Below, piece by piece: positions 10,001 through 18,965 of a stretch of DNA of 23,699 bases. The translations under genes were made by a program, and so were the position numbers. Origin of the DNA: Ophiothrix spiculata (Eukaryota; Echinodermata; Ophiuroidea; Amphilepidida; Ophiotrichidae); NCBI GenBank assembly GCA_000969725.1, contig JXSR01S005621.1. One strand, written 5' to 3'. A model generated the notes under the pieces. The model was not told the origin of the DNA. It was given only the letters and a program-made list of their open reading frames with translations, and did not search any database. Every line of letters begins with the position of its first letter. The first letter of the stretch is position 1.

Positions 10001-11627
10001 CATTTAGAATATTGCTCACCTGAACCATGTGACACCTTAAGCTTAAAACCTATGTGAAACTTGATGAAAAAATGCCAGGTCCACAATGTCGTCAAGGTCA
10101 TTATAAATAAGGCCGTCAATTGAGGTCAACCATTAAAGGACGTTTAATTGACCTAGTGTATTCAAGGTCGGTTGAATCACTGTGACAAATCTTACTTTGA
10201 TGATTTGGATCCCACTTGATAACTTGCATCAGGAAAATGAAAGAATTTAACATCACCTTTTACAGCCAAAAGTAAAAATTGCAAATGAGAGAGGCATGTC
10301 GTTAACAACCTTATGGGGAAAAATATGTCAAACAGACACAATCCTGCACCTCACTCAAAATATTGCAATAAATACTGTTTTTATTATAATAAAAAATCCA
10401 AGAAGCCAAAAGTCTGTAATTTATGATGACTACCAACACAAATGAACTTTTATTCAAACACTGGTGTGTTTTTTTAATTTCATTTTTTAGGTTATCTGGG
10501 ATGCAGCCTATGATACCATGTCACCTGGTGATGCTGGGACACTCTACCATGCAAGAGTTCGTTTGAAAGCCCATAGTGTGACTAAGTCACCGATGAAATG
10601 TTTCAATGCAGCAGATGACCTTCTTCAGAAGTATGCAAAGTCCCTTCTTGTTGCCGCTGGGATGACATATTTCGGAATGGATTCAGTGGAAGACGAACCA
10701 ACACAACACACATTTCAGTTTGATCAAAATGATGAGATATCTTATGCCAGAGACTGCATGTATGATATAGTGGACACCTTCATATTGCCATCGATTGCTG
10801 AGTCCACATTAAGTTATGGACACAAATTTGCCTGTCATTTGTGTAACAAGAAATATGTGACAAGACGCAACCTCAAAAAACATATGGCCGAGAAACACAA
10901 GGGACAGTCACGGCAAGAAAGAGGAGACATGGATGAGACTGAAGATAGTGTGAGAAATTACTGCTGCAGTACATTAAGCATGTGTATGGTGGCACTTGCC
11001 TTCACAGATGCACGAAAGCATGGTGATGGGGGCCGCATCATTCGGCACTACAAGTTTCTGCTTTTGTTTTTTCTCGGTGCAGGAAAGACGAAATATGCAC
11101 ACCAGACTTTTCGCCTGCTTGCACAAGTGAAATGTTTGCTTTCACCACGACTTGCCCATGAATTAACTTGGTGCCGTTTTGTCAACAATAAAGGGCGAGT
11201 TGATAGTAATATAGAACCAGACAGAGAGATAGAACATTCCAATCGAGGAATTAAGGACATGTGTCGAGGTTTTCATGGTCACATGACTAAAAAGTCAATT
11301 GATCGTGTGAGCAGGAGCTCCTATCACATCGAACAGGTGCTATATAACTTTGATACAGAGTCTGGGGTCAAGAGACAGTCAGGAAAACACAACGACAAAC
11401 TTACCCAAGATACAGCAGATATTAACAGCCTTGGCGTGCATCTTCATGATGAAGAAGTATTTGTTGTGAAGCCTGGCAGACGCTACAAAGCTTTCACCAG
11501 TGTTCCGCGTAACTGGATAACAAGCCAAGTTGATCCTCTAGAACTTCAAGTGTGGATGAAAGACCACCTTAAGAAACTGACTGCTCAAAATATGTTTAGG
11601 AGATATACAGGGGGTACCTCCGAGTAA
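412..11627 (+). CDS. DUF6589-domain protein, candidate DNA transposase (4 exons)
   Basis: Four exons (412-1059, 7004-7996, 8955-9212, 10491-11627) join in phase 0 with GT-AG borders into an unbroken frame of about 1011 codons ending in TAA. In order, the protein has a CxxC...CxxC finger (C23, C26, C86, C89), a basic Ser/Pro-rich linker, a helical region, and a DUF6589-like core. The core shows GDNIDF (D439), VPLGIIMENEN, GDLLTCE (D591), a C2H2 finger (C748, C751, H764, H769), RKHGDGGRI, SPRLAHELTWCRFVN and EHSNRGIK (E881). DUF6589 has no assigned biochemistry that I know of. The D, D, E spacing and the fingers lead me to infer an RNase H-fold transposase acting in the nucleus. ATG 412 has a good context (GCAATGG); the in-frame ATG at 340 would add 24 hydrophobic residues. 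The gene converges on a RecQ-like helicase 8.7 kb downstream. No AATAAA lies within 1 kb after the stop. The family is clear; the function is inferred. Confidence 0.8.
1333..3169. mobile_element. Non-autonomous DNA element with CCCARCRGGCAC-type ends
   Basis: The left end CCCAACAGGCAC (1333-1344) is inverted relative to the right end GTGCCCGCTGGG (3158-3169). Both ends continue inward with ACGTTGA/TTCAAC-rich DNA (1355-1510 and 3095-3157). The interior is AT-rich, has no credible open frame and carries eight copies of a 15-mer. No clean target duplication was found, so the superfamily is not assigned. Confidence 0.6.
1576..2678. repeat. Eight dispersed copies of the 15-mer GTTGCGGACGTGACA
   Basis: Forward copies are at 1576-1590, 1783-1797, 1805-1819, 1966-1980 (one mismatch, GGAAGTGACA) and 2664-2678. 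Inverted copies are at 2136-2150, 2492-2506 and 2515-2529. The GC-rich word stands out in AT-rich DNA with no conserved sequence between copies, and two pairs are only 22-23 bp apart. This fits a set of protein-binding sites more than a decayed tandem array. Confidence 0.85.
3354..3480 (+). repeat. Partial interspersed repeat copy related to 14127-14444
   Basis: It begins TTTAAAGCAATA and shares AGTAAAAACA, CATAAAATGGAG, AAAAGCGTTTTCAAGTGT and TTTGCCACCAAAA with the reverse complement of about 14330-14448. It appears truncated, because no matching second terminus follows. Confidence 0.6.
4745..5134. mobile_element. Harbinger-like MITE, TAA target duplication
   Basis: The left end GGCCAAAGGAAAAAAAGG, then TTTGTCACAGAAA, is matched by the reverse complement of the right end (GGCCAAAAAAATAAATAAA, then AGGTTTGTCTCAGAAA). 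TAA flanks both sides (4742-4744 and 5135-5137), fitting the 3-bp TWA preference of PIF/Harbinger elements. A 20-bp hairpin with AGCGCGTAG arms lies inside at 5049-5068. A similar terminus (CTTGGCCTTA) near 3705-3715 suggests another, partial copy. Confidence 0.55.
5522..6875. repeat. Cluster of nested palindromes / foldback elements
   Basis: Four palindromes share ends of the form ACAAATATTGAATGCC / GGCATTCAATATTTGT: 5765-5916, 6272-6434, 6579-6720 (variant ACAAATATTAACTGC) and 6769-6875. An outer inverted pair, GTGATTTGAGCCGTGCAA (copies near 5538 and 5690) against the GGCTCAAATCACTGTAAT area (about 6495-6515), encloses the first two. The 6579-6720 unit contains a perfect 26-bp inverted repeat (6602-6627 and 6669-6694). 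Loops carry CGAGGCGTAGCCGAG-type tips. Confidence 0.8.
7004..7996 (+). CDS. Exon 2: start of DUF6589 core with GDNID motif
   Basis: The acceptor is TTTCAG|GTC after a pyrimidine-rich tract and the donor is GTT|GTAAGT. The 331 codons are phase 0 at both ends. The exon encodes a charged helical region and then the first conserved core block, YLVVGDNIDFAIKARHTT, whose Asp codon is at 7670-7672. In DUF6589 proteins this block precedes the VPLG and GDQLT blocks found here in the next exon. If the fold is RNase H-like, this would be the first catalytic Asp (inference). Open frame beyond 7996 runs into intron sequence rich in hydrophobic codons. Confidence 0.85.
7997..8954 (+). other. Intron 2 of the DUF6589 gene
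   Basis: Bounded by GTAAGT and CAACAG, phase 0. It contains a C-run/A-run low-complexity tract at about 8231-8282. Otherwise I see nothing recognisable; the short open frames here look like chance. Confidence 0.8.
8231..8290 (+). repeat. Poly-C/poly-A and CAAAA/CAA simple repeats
   Basis: A C run passes directly into an A run, then AAAACAAAAC and CAACAACAAC units. The same C-run to A-run junction recurs at 17578-17630 and 23524-23554. Confidence 0.85.
8955..9212 (+). CDS. Exon 3: VPLG and GDxLTCE blocks of DUF6589
   Basis: The exon opens after TTTCAACAG and closes at GAG|GTACTT, giving 86 phase-0 codons. It encodes VPLGIIMENENTKDG, a helix ending in HKYVP, and SKGDLLTCEKEASALENRR, the counterpart of the family's GDQLTCER block. 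The Asp codon is at 9084-9086 and is my candidate second catalytic acid. LMPVIADFHAYGNFLE follows; a conserved His after this block is usual in the family. The residue after GD is Leu where Gln is common. Confidence 0.85.
9387..9708. mobile_element. TTAA-flanked MITE (piggyBac- or Kolobok-type)
   Basis: Ends AGGGACAAG and the reverse complement of the right end (AGGAGCATTG) are similar, and both abut TTAA (9383-9386 and 9709-9712), the target duplication of piggyBac and Kolobok elements. The 322-bp AT-rich interior is non-coding. The terminal match is short, so confidence is modest. Confidence 0.45.
9748..9775. repeat. 28-bp near-perfect palindrome
   Basis: AATTATTGT, C, GGGG / CCCC, A, ACAATAATT: 13-bp arms pair around GGGGCCCC with one mismatch pair. 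It could extrude as a cruciform or be an element remnant; its function is unknown. Confidence 0.7.
10491..11627 (+). CDS. Exon 4: C2H2 finger and C-terminal DUF6589 blocks
   Basis: The exon starts after TTTTTTAG in phase 0 with VIWDAAYDTMSPGDAGTLYH, the family's block for a Trp followed by GTL. It runs 378 codons to TAA at 11625-11627. A classical C2H2 finger (CHLC, 12 residues, H, 4 residues, H) sits near 10833-10898, inserted in the core. The C-terminal signature blocks follow: ARKHGDGGRIIRHYKF, LLSPRLAHELTWCRFVN, IEHSNRGIKDMCRGF and an Arg/Ser-rich helix ending in QVLYNFD. The Glu of EHSNR (codon 11232-11234) is the candidate third acid of a DDE triad, so the finger would lie in an insertion between the second Asp and the Glu. 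Confidence 0.88.
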   Translation, partial: VIWDAAYDTMSPGDAGTLYHARVRLKAHSVTKSPMKCFNAADDLLQKYAKSLLVAAGMTYFGMDSVEDEPTQHTFQFDQNDEISYARDCMYDIVDTFILPSIAESTLSYGHKFACHLCNKKYVTRRNLKKHMAEKHKGQSRQERGDMDETEDSVRNYCCSTLSMCMVALAFTDARKHGDGGRIIRHYKFLLLFFLGAGKTKYAHQTFRLLAQVKCLLSPRLAHELTWCRFVNNKGRVDSNIEPDREIEHSNRGIKDMCRGFHGHMTKKSIDRVSRSSYHIEQVLYNFDTESGVKRQSGKHNDKLTQDTADINSLGVHLHDEEVFVVKPGRRYKAFTSVPRNWITSQVDPLELQVWMKDHLKKLTAQNMFRRYTGGTSE

Positions 11628-12152
11628 ATATGTACGTTTATGGCAAATGTATTATATGCTTCTGTGGCATAACATGTAAGATATGTTTCCTGGTAAAAAA
11701 CTTCCAAACTCACAAAATCAATATTGTAGTTATAAACTCATTTTAAGATTAGACCCTAATTATAAAAGCATTCAATTGTTTGCTCATTTGAGAATTTTAT
11801 GAGAGCTCGCTCATGCCATTGTTTTTTAAAACATTTTGTGAGTATTCTACTTCCAGCATGTAACCATTTTATTACAGTTTGTTGATACATGCAATTAGAT
11901 ACTTGTATGTGAGAGACCTCTACATTTGAATTGCCTATAGGGGGTGAAGATTTGTTGTGCATGTTTTGCAATTAATAGTATCCTGTAACAACTTAAATTT
12001 GAAAGAAAAGTTGGTTGTAAATTGTAATTATTTTCAGGTTATTTGATTTTAGTATGGAAATGAAATTTGAGAAGGCATGACATGTATGCATAGAAATGGG
12101 GCAACCAAACTCACTGCCTTTTTATTCATTCCTAGAGAAAAAAATAGGGGAA

Positions 12153-12486
12153 GGGATGCACCATTAGACCTTTTGGGGGGCTGGAAGTTTAGGTCGAGAA
12201 ACAAGTTGTTTTCTTTAGGCCTACTTCCATAAAGCAAGATTTTTTAAAAGTTACCATATTAAGTTTGAAAATTTTCTTGGGGCGAAGCCCCGAACCCATA
12301 TATAATACATGCATGTAGTAGTTCACAAAAGGCCAAGTTATTTTTTCCTTCACACAGATTAAGGTTTTTTTTTCTCTCCAGCAGTGGGTCAAATTGTTTT
12401 TTCTCTCTTTGTAACTAATCAAGTAACTGAGTCAAGTATTTTTTTTAACTTCCTCCCCATTCCTGGAAGTCTAATGGTGTGCCCCT
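12153..12486. mobile_element. Candidate inverted-repeat element (MITE)
   Basis: GGGATGCACCATTAGAC at the left is inverted at the right as GTCTAATGGTGTGCCCC, and both ends continue inward with diverged purine-rich DNA ending GGAAGTT. The exact ends and target duplication are not resolved. A GGGGCGAAGCCCC hairpin lies inside near 12279-12291. Confidence 0.45.
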
Positions 12487-14126
12487 AACCGGATTTTTAT
12501 GGATGATGTGCCACATCTGTCATAATGCATGAATGGCAGTAAGTGTTGTTTAGTTATAAATGCATAATACTTCACCTTCCTAACTATCTGCCTGAAGTAG
12601 ATTTTCTAGGAACTTGAACAGACCCCAATTCCTCAATTCAAGCTCCACTATGGCATTGGATTAACAGGTATTAATCAATCAATCAATCAATGATACAAGT
12701 ACTTGCATAACATGTATACCCCATGAAGGAGTCTATTCGTACTGGGGACCCCGTCTTAAACGTGATGTATCAATGATTACAATCCCATATGTATCTATGC
12801 ATGTACTGTAAATGTTTCATGAAGTTCCCAATGTGTTTTAAAATGATGTTGATGGTGATAATGAGTGGATGTTTTATATAAAAACACACATGGATCATTA
12901 CCAAGAAGCTCTGTTACCAGATTGATAAATCTGTAAACAATGTATTATAGCATGAAACTTTGAGTCGCAAGGAAACTTAGGACTTAACATTTTGGTTTGT
13001 AGAGTAAACTTTATCCCTATCACTGAATGATTTTGTAATATTCATATTTATTGAAACTCATGTTATTCTGTCTTTTTAGTACTGGTAGACACAGCTTATC
13101 ATGCACGACCTACACTGATTTTCCATTTATGGAATGATAGTGTTACCATATTCATGTAGAATCAAAAAAAAAATTCCCTAAAGATTTGCTATTTTTTCTG
13201 AAGATTTTGTTTCTCGTCGTTTTTGATTAATTTTAATCTTCAGTGTAAAGAAATTTGCACAATGGAAAAAATTAAGAAAATTGAAATTAAAATTAAGACA
13301 ATGTAATAACCTGAACCCAATGTACCCTAACAAATTGAATTGGCCCACCAGTACTCAAATTGCACTCTTTTGTCGCCTTTTTAAAAATCAGGTGGCTATT
13401 TAGTATTGCTTGAATTTGATATTACTGACGTGAAGTATCTAAGTGAAATCCTGCATGTACCGGTATATAGTGAGGAATAACCAGGAATTTTCTCTATTCG
13501 TAAAGTCATAGTTGTAGTACCTAATATATTTTTGTAGTGCTGGTCACATATCTTCGAGACGTTTGTTAATTATATGCAGATGTATTTATCCAAAATAATA
13601 TATTTTTTCTATTTCAGCTGACCTCTGCAAGTGATTTGCCTTTCACATGTTGCAATAATTTAGATTTTTATTTTATATTGATGGTTTTTATTATATAAGT
13701 ACTGGATGCAACTCCGTCCATTTTGCACCTGATCAATAATCAAAAAAGCATTAAATGGTTTCCAACTCAGTAGGGTGGGGAAAGGGCCAGAAATAGCCCA
13801 TATTGTCTATGGCATCTTTGTTTCTTTTAAAGCATGTACATAGGAAATTTAATAAAGTAGCCCGAGTCATAAAACAAAAGAAAATAACCATGAAAGGCAG
13901 GATTAGGTATATCTGTACCTGGAAGTATCTATTATGAATCAAAAATTGCTTATTTAAAAACAGGACCCAAAATAGAGGGCTATTATTATAGCACTCTCTA
14001 TGATCATTTGCCAGACCAAGTATACTTTAGGTCCCATCCAAATTCAAGAGTTAGAATTTGGGTCAGGTCATAGTTAGCAAATTAAGGTCTGGTCATGAGT
14101 GAAGTTTTTCATATATTGAACCTTAA

Positions 14127-14444
14127 AGCAATACTATAAAGTGTTAAAAATGGACTTTAGATTTTTTTGGCTTATTGGGTTTGTTTTTGGTAGATATGAA
14201 TACCCTCCAAACGATTCGGCTCAAAGATGCTTACTTTTTTGTTAAGGCCATTTGTTGAATTAAATTCGGGATCCCGAATTTAATTCCTTATGTATAAGTA
14301 TAGGAAAGCATACATGTGCTTTTTATCAATTTTTTGGTGGCAAAACAATTTTTTCACAAAGCACACTTGAAAACGCTTTTACATTCTCCATTTTATGCTG
14401 TTTTTACTATAAACCATATTTGATCAAAAACTTTTAGTATTGCT
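14127..14444. mobile_element. TTAA-flanked MITE, AGCAATACT ends, internal palindrome
   Basis: Perfect 9-bp terminal inverted repeats AGCAATACT / AGTATTGCT are flanked by TTAA on both sides (14123-14126 and 14445-14448), as piggyBac or Kolobok insertions leave. At 14257-14286 is a perfect 30-bp palindrome centred on GGGATCCC. The right half is related to 3354-3480 in inverse orientation, so this is a multi-copy family. There is no coding capacity. Confidence 0.75.
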
Positions 14445-14792
14445 TTAAGTATACTTTTCCCATTTGCCCATTGACTTATAGATGTAAAATCTCATTTTAC
14501 AAAGAATTTGTGTACGGTATCGGATGTGTCCTTTAAACCCATAATTTGCATATATGTTCCAAAATTTCAGTACAGTTGATGCCTATTTTATATGTATTCA
14601 TGTTATGACTCAGGTGATTCAAAACAAAGGTGCATCAACTCGAGGCGAAATGAAAAGAAGAATTTTTATATGCGTTGTTTGGCTGCGTGGCTAAAGGTTG
14701 AGTATTTCTATAGTTTCTCTTTCACTCGTTTGCGGGGTTTTTCTTTCTGACGCTTATCATTAAGGTCTTTTGCGTACTGATCATAGATTTAA

Positions 14793-15117
14793 AGGGGAGA
14801 TACCAGGCTTTGTATACCAACCCGTGTAATGGGATCGTCAGCCATGGAGCTCAAATTGGGGGTATTCGGGTCCACTCGGTTCCCGGCAAAATCAACTCCG
14901 AGAGCTGAGACTTGGTTACGCGTAGAGACAACCTGCGCAAATAATAATTTACGCGAATGATACGCCAACCTGCACGCAAAGCGTGTGTGCGTGTTTCAAT
15001 ATTCGCGCATTATGACACGGTGCTATGCCTCATCGGCAAGCTGTCGGTCAAACCCGAATACCCCCAATTTTGTCTCCATGCCGGATAAAAATGGCGGACA
15101 TGTCTGGTATCTCCACT
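14793..15117. mobile_element. TTAA-flanked MITE with long inverted ends and GC-rich core
   Basis: The ends AGGGGAGATACCAG / CTGGTATCTCCACT sit against TTAA (14789-14792 and 15118-15121). Inverted similarity continues inward, including ATTGGGGGTATTCGGGT near 14855-14872 against its complement near 15053-15069. The match also extends outside TTAA (CATAGAT / ATCTATG), so the true ends may lie a few bases further out. The core is GC- and CpG-rich compared with its surroundings. Confidence 0.7.
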
Positions 15118-15645
15118 TTAAATCTATGGTACTGATGCACATCATGCACTAATTTATTTAACATGATTTGTTGATTTTGATTATTTACGCTCATGCTGCT
15201 GACGTGTGTGTTAAGACTGGCGTATACAAATTGTTTTGAAATGAAAAACAACTTTGAGAAATAGTATAATTGCATTGACATCAATACCTCGACAGCCAAA
15301 ACGCAAATACTCAAGCTGTTTCACCACAGCAGATTGCAGTTAAATGTAAATATTGGTAGATATTTTATTCTACTTTGACTAATCTAACATACTGATATAT
15401 TAGAATATAATGCAGCTCCATAATGATATGCCTTTATATACCTCATATATAGATTCCTGTCCTCTGATTGGTTAAATTTATGGAGGTCCGGGCATATTTT
15501 TCACGAAGCCGGCTCAGCATATTTTGCGCCGCCGGTGTGACACGAGCAATTTGATACATGCGCGACTATAATTGACCATCGGGCGTTTGCAAAAATGGTT
15601 CATCTAACCAACCAGATAACAAAATCTATATATTCAGTATATAAA

Positions 15646-15760
15646 ACAAATATTGACTGCCTTTTCTTCGGGGCATGGTTTAAATTATTATTTTCCCGAG
15701 GTGATCTCAAAACCATGAATATGCCAGAAGCGAAGCTGAGTAGCAGTCAATATTATGTAT
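15646..15760. mobile_element. Foldback element, ACAAATATTGACTGC ends
   Basis: ACAAATATTGACTGC at 15646-15660 is inverted as GCAGTCAATATT at 15743-15754. It shares its ends with the palindrome family at 5765-6875 and marks another copy. The preceding GC-rich patch (15440-15600) may belong to the same or another element, but I cannot define its ends. Confidence 0.55.
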
Positions 15761-16115
15761 TGGGAAACTCAAGACATGGCCATCATTTATATATTGTGTC
15801 ACCTTTATCTTTGTTTTAGAAAACATACCAATAGGTAAATGTTACCAGTTGGGCGATAGAAAAACTAATAGATAATAGTTTTTTTGGAATATCTTTTGCT
15901 TAGATAATGTCTTTAATTTGTGGAGTTACTATCATATGAATGTGCCTTAGAAAAGGTTAAATTTTGCACTACATGTACTTGCAAAGTTACACAGCAAAAA
16001 AGTTGTGATCTAAATTATTTTTGGGTACTTTTGTTATTTTTTGAAACTTTTAAACGGCCCGTCTTTTTCATTGTCCTCCACTTTTTCACATATCGAGGTT
16101 TTCTGTATTTTTGTA

Positions 16116-16176
16116 GTCCATCTAGATGGACCTCACAAACAAGCGCCGTTCACTTGCGAGGTCCATCTCGATGGAC
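16116..16176. repeat. Paired palindromes GTCCATCTMGATGGAC
   Basis: A perfect 16-bp palindrome centred on CTAG at 16116-16131 and a near copy centred on TCGA at 16161-16176 flank a short spacer. GATGGACCTC against GAGGTCCATC can also form one larger hairpin. Confidence 0.75.
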
Positions 16177-16797
16177 TATATTTTTGGTGCTGTACAAAAG
16201 CCAGCTGTGAAATATTTTTTTCATATTGGCAAGTCTGTAAATGTAAAACAGTATTATTAGCTTAGTAATTTATTTTTTATATTCAGTATTATTAAAGTGT
16301 GATTCATTTTGTATTTTTAGTGCCATTTAAAAGCCCGTTGTGAAATATTGTCTCACATGTGGCAAGTCTGTAAATGTATTTTTAACAGTATTATTATTAG
16401 AAGTATATTTATGTTTATTATTCAGTGGTAAGTGTGCTTGTGTTGCGCTCCACATATCAGCCTACGGGCATGGGTGATGGGTTAAAGATATTGATGTTAC
16501 CATAGAGTCGAGACCCTTGGTTTTCTAATACATTCTCGTACTAAACTAAGATGTCATGTGACATGAAACAATAGAGCATGCTTTTCATGAACTAAAAATT
16601 ATGTGAAAGATTTAGAAAACTGTCAAAGGTCTGCATTGTATCATATAGCAGAATAGTATAGATTTTTAACCACTTTAAAAGTATGCAACTTGATGACTTG
16701 AAATAAACCTTTGTGCTACTGAATGCTGGTGTCTCAAAGTTTGATTCATTGCTCGCTGAAATGATTTTAGTGAAACAATATACAGTGGGGTTACTTA

Positions 16798-17043
16798 GGC
16801 GTTGGAGCACAGCCTTAATTTTCCAAAATGGCGACCGTATGTTTGATTGTTTTCCTAACGGCTATTGCAAAATATTCATTAAATGTTTTGAAATTATTAA
16901 GAGCCTTGCTAAATAATTTAGATGCAAGCCTGCGGTCGCCAGGCTTGCTAAATAATTTAGATGCAAGCCTACGGTCGCCATCTTGAAAAATAAAGCTGTG
17001 ACCACTGCACAAGTTTTGTATGGCCAAATTGTGCTCCAGCACC
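16798..17043. mobile_element. Inverted-repeat MITE with internal 39-bp duplication
   Basis: Ends GGCGTTGGAGCACA and GTGCTCCAGCACC are inverted. Inner arms also pair: AATGGCGACCGTA near 16827 against TACGGTCGCCATC near 16970. A 39-bp direct repeat at 16905-16943 and 16944-16982 (CTTGCTAAATAATTTAG start) duplicates part of the right arm. No target duplication is assigned. Confidence 0.6.
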
Positions 17044-17087
17044 TTAAAACACTTAACTGCATAAGGTACACAGCACTTCTGTTAGTA

Positions 17088-17274
17088 CAGTAGAAACTCA
17101 TTATAACGAAGTTGCTGGGGACAGACAAATTACTTCTTTATATCCAAAATTTCATTATATCAGGGTTTTTAAAACAATAAAAAACAAAAGAAATTAGTAA
17201 AATGGTACAGGAAAATTACTACTTTATAACATGGCTTTTCTTATATCAGATTTCGTTATAATGAGTTTCTACTG
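17088..17274. mobile_element. Tc1/mariner-type MITE (pogo/Tigger-like ends)
   Basis: CAGTAGAAACTCATTATAAC at the left and its near-exact inverse at the right (ATAATGAGTTTCTACTG) are flanked by TA (17086-17087 and 17275-17276), the target duplication of Tc1/mariner elements. CAGTAGAA-type termini resemble pogo/Tigger families. 187 bp, non-coding. Confidence 0.75.
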
Positions 17275-17577
17275 TAGTAAAAAAACACTAATTTCCCTCC
17301 CAAAATTTTAAATAATCTTTGCACCATATATAGGTACACTAATCACAACCATATTTCAGTAAAAGAAATAATAAAATATTAGCGCCGTTTCAAAAATAAA
17401 GGCCAAATAACTTTATTTGTTTCTCAACATCTCGATTTTTGCCAAAATTTGAAAAAACCTCTTCCCGAAGATATTTTCCAATGAAATTTGGATCAAATTA
17501 GATCATGAGTACATTGACATAGTTGAAATTAAAATTGGGAACATTTTACTCCGGGATGGTTTTACGGGCAAATCAAT

Positions 17578-17640
17578 CCCCCCCCCCCCCCCAAAAAAAA
17601 GAAAAATTCCACCCCACCCCCCCAAAAAAAGAAAAATTCC
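17578..17640 (+). repeat. C-run/A-run duplicated low-complexity tract
   Basis: Two successive units, each a C run followed by an A run and GAAAAATTCC. This is probably replication slippage of a short unit. Confidence 0.8.
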
Positions 17641-18404
17641 AATTTGTTTATAAGCTCTAAAGTGATGCGGTCGATCCTTCAAAAGATACTCCAACTTCCA
17701 GTATTAAGGCAATTACAAAAGTTGATGGCTTGGAATATTGCTGCGTTAAAATGCGAGAATCAAAAAACCTAACATTTCATCGGAGTATTCCATTTCATCA
17801 TATCCCCCCCCTCCTTATGCAGTTAAGTGTTAATACTTCCGTACATAGGTTTAGTAAGGCACAGTGTTTCCACATTTAAAACTCTCCTGAAATAGAAGCC
17901 AAATTATACTGAATTCATTGAGATTTCCTGGAATCTCCAAAACTGCTAGAGGAACAATTATTAAGGAAAGTTTTTGTTATGCGAGTGAACAAATTCCGTA
18001 AAAATGTGTTACAAATCTTGAAAGTTGCGTAAAATGGCAAATTTTACCGAAATCTAAATAATTGTGAATTTCCAGATATTTCCTAGAATTATTTCATTTT
18101 CCAAAAATTACCCAAAATTGAATTAGTATTTCCAAAAATTTTGGTAATTTCATGGAAAGTTGAAAACACTGATTTGCCGGGAGTCTGTCAGATCTAGATT
18201 TGACATAGTTTATGTTGTAGGACATGAAGATTCCAGATTCCTTCACTATGTACATTGTAGAGCACCATTTTAGAACAGCTCGATAGTCTGAACATTCACT
18301 ACTGTAGTCCCAAGATTCGCTACTCCGAAAATGAAATTACCGCAAGTCCAAGAGCGAATTTTCCTACATGAGTGTTGGCCAGTGCAACTATGTGCAAAAG
18401 GTTT

Positions 18405-18965
18405 TGATAGACAGACAATATGGTTAACTAGTCCAAATTTAAAAACAAATTTTGCGAGTTTGAGAATGAAGTTAAAGGTCTGCTAGTCCAAAATTAAACG
18501 GGTCTGGTAAGGTTTGCCAATCAAAATATGAACAAGGTTCACCAGTTTGAAAACTAAACAAGTTTTAGGCCCTATCAGTCCAAAAATAGAATAAGGTTCA
18601 CTAATCCAAAATAAAATTAGGTTTTTGCTAGTTCAAAATTATGAAGGGTCCCTTAATATTAGGTTTAATAGTCCAAATTGAAAAAGGTTTTCCATGTCCG
18701 AAAATGAAGTAAGGTTCACCAGAATGACAAATATAAGGTTCGTGCAAATATTAAGAATGGTTTGCTAGTCCGATAAGTTGGGGTTAATAATCTATTAATT
18801 ATTTTTTCAAACTAGTTAGCAAACCTTTTTTCATTTTCTCATATTTGCACAGGCGAATCTTATGATTCATTAACTCTTTCCAATTTTGGACTAGTGGACC
18901 TTATTTTATTTTCAGTCTAGTGAACCCATTTTTTTCATTTCTGACAAACAAACCTTTGGACTGAC
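18405..18965. repeat. Degenerate about 26-bp minisatellite in inverted halves
   Basis: From about 18405 to 18790 a unit like AAGGTTCACCAGTCCAAAAA, plus an AT-rich tail, repeats with a period near 26 bp and much divergence (for example near 18534, 18594, 18713). From about 18810 to 18965 the same unit occurs reversed (GGACTAGTGGACCTTATTTT, GTCTAGTGAACCC). The turn point is near 18790-18810. Confidence 0.65.

Larger units (their letters stand above)
9213..10490 (+). other. Intron 3 of the DUF6589 gene
   Basis: Bounded by GTACTT and TTTTTTAG, phase 0. It holds a TTAA-type MITE at 9387-9708 and a 28-bp near-palindrome at 9748-9775. The remainder to 10490 shows nothing recognisable. Confidence 0.8.

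Noticed and set aside
15920-16265. Two overlapping open frames on the + strand
   Set aside because: They cross palindromes and AT-rich DNA, are Phe- and Cys-rich, and have no recognisable domain or splice context.
17503-17694. Gly-rich minus-strand open frame
   Set aside because: It is a translation of the duplicated C-run/A-run tract.
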